Source: Oscillospiraceae bacterium
Lineage (GTDB): Bacteria > Bacillota > Clostridia > Oscillospirales > Oscillospiraceae
Direction: 5' to 3'
Length of the DNA stretch: 64,000 nt
NCBI GenBank assembly: GCA_017519975.1
Contig: JAFWRM010000036.1
Location: 1 to 64,000, forward strand
The notes under the pieces are model-generated. The model was not told the DNA's origin, made no database searches, and worked only from the letters and a program-made list of their open reading frames with translations. Both the position numbers and the translations under genes were made by a program. Position 1 is the stretch's first letter; every line of letters begins with the position of its first letter. Below are positions 61,887-64,000 of the stretch, piece after piece.

Positions 61887-62885
61887 TTGGCGCATAAGAA
61901 AGCAAAGGATCGGGACTATCTGTTCCTTTCCTCCTATATCCACGCCCGCGAGACGCACCTGCTGTCCGCCGAGGACCTGGAACGCATGGTCTCCGCCCCG
62001 TCGAAGATCGAGGTGGGACGCGTTCTGGAGGAGGCGGGCTACGAGGGCATCGTCGGGGCCAGCATTCCGGCGCTGGAGCGGAAGCTGACGGAGAAACGCC
62101 TGGAGTTTTACCGGGAGCTGGATTCCATGGCTCCCGATCCGGCCGTGCTGGATATTTTCCGGGCCAAATACGATTACCACAACGCCAAGGCCGTCATCAA
62201 GGGCCTGGCCCAGAACCGCACCGGCACGCGAAGCCTGTCCGATCTGGGCCGCATCCCGGCCAGGGAGATGATGGAGGCCATCGTTCGGGACGATACCGAC
62301 GCGCTGCCGGAGATCCTGGCAGGCAGCGTCGCCCAGGCCAGAGAAAAGCTGGCGAAGACCGGCAACGCTCAGGCGGCCGATCAGGTGATGGACAACGGCT
62401 ATTTCCGGGAGATCACCGCCCTGGCGGCGAGCACCGGAAGCAAGGGGGCCGCGGGCTATGTGCGCCTGCTGGCCGACGTGACGAATCTGCGGACGCTGGT
62501 CCGCATCCAGCGGCAGAAACAGCCGGAGCACGCCCTGCGCCTCAGTCTGGTAGAGGGCGGCAGCGTCTCCCCGGAGGAGGTGCTGGCGGCGGCGGAGGCC
62601 GGCCGGAAGCCGGACGAGATCTTTGCCGGACCGGAACTGAAGCAGGCCGCGATGGCCGGAACGGAGGCCGTGAGCGGGGGAACGCTGACGGAATTCGAAC
62701 GGCTGTGCGACAGCGCGATGAACGCCTACTGCGCGGAGATCCGGCGCGAAAGCTTCGGACCCGCCACGCTGATCGCCTATCTCCACCTGCTGGAGAACGA
62801 GGATCAGGCGGTGCGCATCATCGTGACCAGCCGGGCGGCCGGGCTGCGGGGCGACAGCGTGAGAGAAAGGCTGCGTGACGTGTAA
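61887..62885 (+). CDS. V-type ATPase subunit C
   Basis: 332 residues, helical, matching the funnel-shaped subunit that connects the central stalk to the rotor ring (NtpC/AtpC-archaeal type). Marks: DYLFLSSYIHARETHLLSAEDL at the N-terminus, AKYDYHNAKAVIKG, VTNLRTLVRI and the C-terminal YLHLLENEDQAVRIIVTSRAAGL. Start TTG with GGAGGGAGG. It overlaps the next start by one base (TAATG). Confidence 0.93.
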   Translation: MAHKKAKDRDYLFLSSYIHARETHLLSAEDLERMVSAPSKIEVGRVLEEAGYEGIVGASIPALERKLTEKRLEFYRELDSMAPDPAVLDIFRAKYDYHNAKAVIKGLAQNRTGTRSLSDLGRIPAREMMEAIVRDDTDALPEILAGSVAQAREKLAKTGNAQAADQVMDNGYFREITALAASTGSKGAAGYVRLLADVTNLRTLVRIQRQKQPEHALRLSLVEGGSVSPEEVLAAAEAGRKPDEIFAGPELKQAAMAGTEAVSGGTLTEFERLCDSAMNAYCAEIRRESFGPATLIAYLHLLENEDQAVRIIVTSRAAGLRGDSVRERLRDV

Positions 62886-63205
62886 TGGCACAGTCTTACA
62901 AAATAGGCGTGATCGGCGATTCGCTGACGGTGAACGGATTCAAGGCCCTGGGGCTGGATACGTACGCCTGCCCGACCGTGGACAACGCCCGGCGGGCCCT
63001 GCGGACCATGGCGCAGGAGAACTACGCCATCGTGTACATCACCGAGCAGCTGGCGGCGGAGATGACGGCCGACATCGCCCGATACAAGGACAGCGTCACG
63101 CCGGCGGTCATCTTGATCCCCGGAAGCGCCGGCAGCCTCGGCATCGGCAAGAACTCCCTGCGTGAAGCGGTGGAGCGGGCCGTGGGAGGCGCCGACATCC
63201 TCTGA
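62885..63205 (+). CDS. V-type ATPase subunit F
   Basis: 106 residues with the Rossmann-like fold of the central-stalk subunit F (NtpG in Enterococcus): KIGVIGDSLTVNGFKALGLDTYAC, NYAIVYITEQLAAEM and a PAVILIPGSAGSLGIGK block. It binds the D subunit inside the A3B3 hexamer. Coupled to subunit C by a TAATG overlap. Confidence 0.95.
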   Translation: MAQSYKIGVIGDSLTVNGFKALGLDTYACPTVDNARRALRTMAQENYAIVYITEQLAAEMTADIARYKDSVTPAVILIPGSAGSLGIGKNSLREAVERAVGGADIL

Positions 63206-63274
63206 TCCTGAAACGCGGAACGCCGGCCGGCGGCCGGCGATGAAGATCCTACAGAAAGGACTGATACTCAGCAA

Positions 63275-64000
63275 ATGAGCGGAAGAGTTGTTAAGGTCTC
63301 CGGACCTCTGGTGGTGGCCGAGGGACTGGCCGACGCCAACATGGCGGACGTGGTCCGTATCGGCGAGCAGCGGCTCATCGGCGAGATACTGAACATGAAC
63401 GGCGACAGCGCCTCCATCCAGGTGTACGAAGAGACCTCCGGCCTCGGGCCCGGGGCGGAGGTGGAAACCACCGGCGCCCCCCTGTCGGTGGAGCTGGGGC
63501 CCGGCCTGATCGAGAGCATCTATGACGGCATCCAGCGCCCGCTGGACAAGATCATGGCCATTGCCGGCAGCACCATCACCCGAGGCATCGAAGTGCCCGG
63601 CCTGGACCGGGAGAAGCAGTGGGACTTCGTCCCCACGGCGCAGGTGGGCCACAAGGTCTCCGGCGGTGACGTGATCGGCACCGTGCAGGAGACGGCCGTG
63701 GTGCTGCACCGCATCATGGTGCCCCCCGGAGTCAGCGGGACCGTGAAGGAGATCCGGCGCGGCCTGTTCACCGTTACGGATACGGTCGCCGTCCTGACGA
63801 AGGACGACGGGACCGAGGTCGAACTGACCATGATGCAGAAGTGGCCCGTCCGAATCAGCCGTCCCTACGTGCAGAAATACAATCCCGTGAAGCCTCTGTC
63901 CAGCGGCCAGCGGATCATCGACACCATGTTCCCCCTGGCCAAGGGCGGAACGGCGGCGGTGCCCGGCCCCTTCGGCAGCGGCAAGACGGTCATCCAGCAT
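63275..64000 (+). CDS. V-type ATPase subunit A (catalytic), partial, cut by window end
   Basis: The first 242 codons are present and the frame is open to the window edge. It begins MSGRVVKVSGPLVVAEGL (beta barrel), followed by the non-homologous region typical of A subunits (GLIESIYDGIQRPL, WDFVPTAQVG, VPPGVSGTVKEI), and reaches the Walker A loop GPFGSGKT near residue 232. It hydrolyses ATP together with subunit B, which with D should lie beyond the window. The start ATG follows AGAAAGGA. Confidence 0.97.
   Translation, partial: MSGRVVKVSGPLVVAEGLADANMADVVRIGEQRLIGEILNMNGDSASIQVYEETSGLGPGAEVETTGAPLSVELGPGLIESIYDGIQRPLDKIMAIAGSTITRGIEVPGLDREKQWDFVPTAQVGHKVSGGDVIGTVQETAVVLHRIMVPPGVSGTVKEIRRGLFTVTDTVAVLTKDDGTEVELTMMQKWPVRISRPYVQKYNPVKPLSSGQRIIDTMFPLAKGGTAAVPGPFGSGKTVIQH

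Overview
The window looks like chromosome of a GC-rich Firmicute of the class Clostridia, probably a gut member of an Oscillospiraceae- or Christensenellales-like lineage (inference). The grounds are AGGAGG-type ribosome binding sites with frequent TTG starts, sigma-A-like promoters, a V-type ATPase operon in the Enterococcus-like (ntp) order, very large secreted proteins built from Listeria-Bacteroides (InlB B) and MucBP-like repeats, and short GC-rich palindromic repeats scattered through intergenic DNA and even inside genes.

Layout. (1) 1-1.4 kb: a flavodoxin and a small lipoprotein in convergent orientation around a bidirectional terminator. (2) 1.7-26.1 kb: a surface-polysaccharide locus with clearly lower and patchy GC. 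Five genes run on the plus strand (acyltransferase, deacetylase-like protein, glycosyltransferase, UDP-GlcNAc 2-epimerase, hexapeptide acetyltransferase). They meet a long minus-strand operon of about 19 genes: NeuD/PglD-like acetyltransferase, several GT4, GT2 and GT32 glycosyltransferases, two LicD proteins, an EpsG/Wzy-like polymerase, an acyltransferase, a pyruvyltransferase, a Wzx flippase, a ferredoxin/FrhB-like protein and a Gtr-type cassette with a duplicated GtrA. No initiating phosphoglycosyltransferase and no Wzz/Wzc chain-length pair is present. (3) 26.4-36.4 kb: a compact phage-head module (terminase, portal, putative connector/internal proteins, scaffold-like protein, N4-gp56-like capsid). 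It has no integrase, lysis, replication or recognisable tail genes, and it is riddled with host-type palindromic repeats, two of them in frame inside genes. (4) 36.8-50.3 kb: one gene for a secreted protein of about 4,495 residues carrying a calcineurin-like phosphoesterase domain followed by dozens of repeats. (5) 50.5-58.2 kb: housekeeping genes, namely a hydantoinase/oxoprolinase-family protein, the glycolytic set gpmI-tpiA-pgk on the minus strand, rsmA, and a membrane-anchored zinc-ribbon/SH3 protein. (6) 58.4 kb to the end: a V-type ATPase operon (G/H-I-K-E-C-F-A), cut by the window edge inside subunit A. The K subunit keeps the residues that bind Na+ in the Enterococcus hirae enzyme.

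The observations most worth following are the tail-less, integrase-less phage-head module bearing in-frame copies of a chromosomal palindromic repeat, which suggests long residence in the chromosome; the giant phosphoesterase-repeat protein with an exact-period 963-bp internal duplication and no visible anchor; and a pair of GGTAAWTTACC palindromes next to phage and giant-gene regions. All product names come from reading the sequence by eye; no database search was run.
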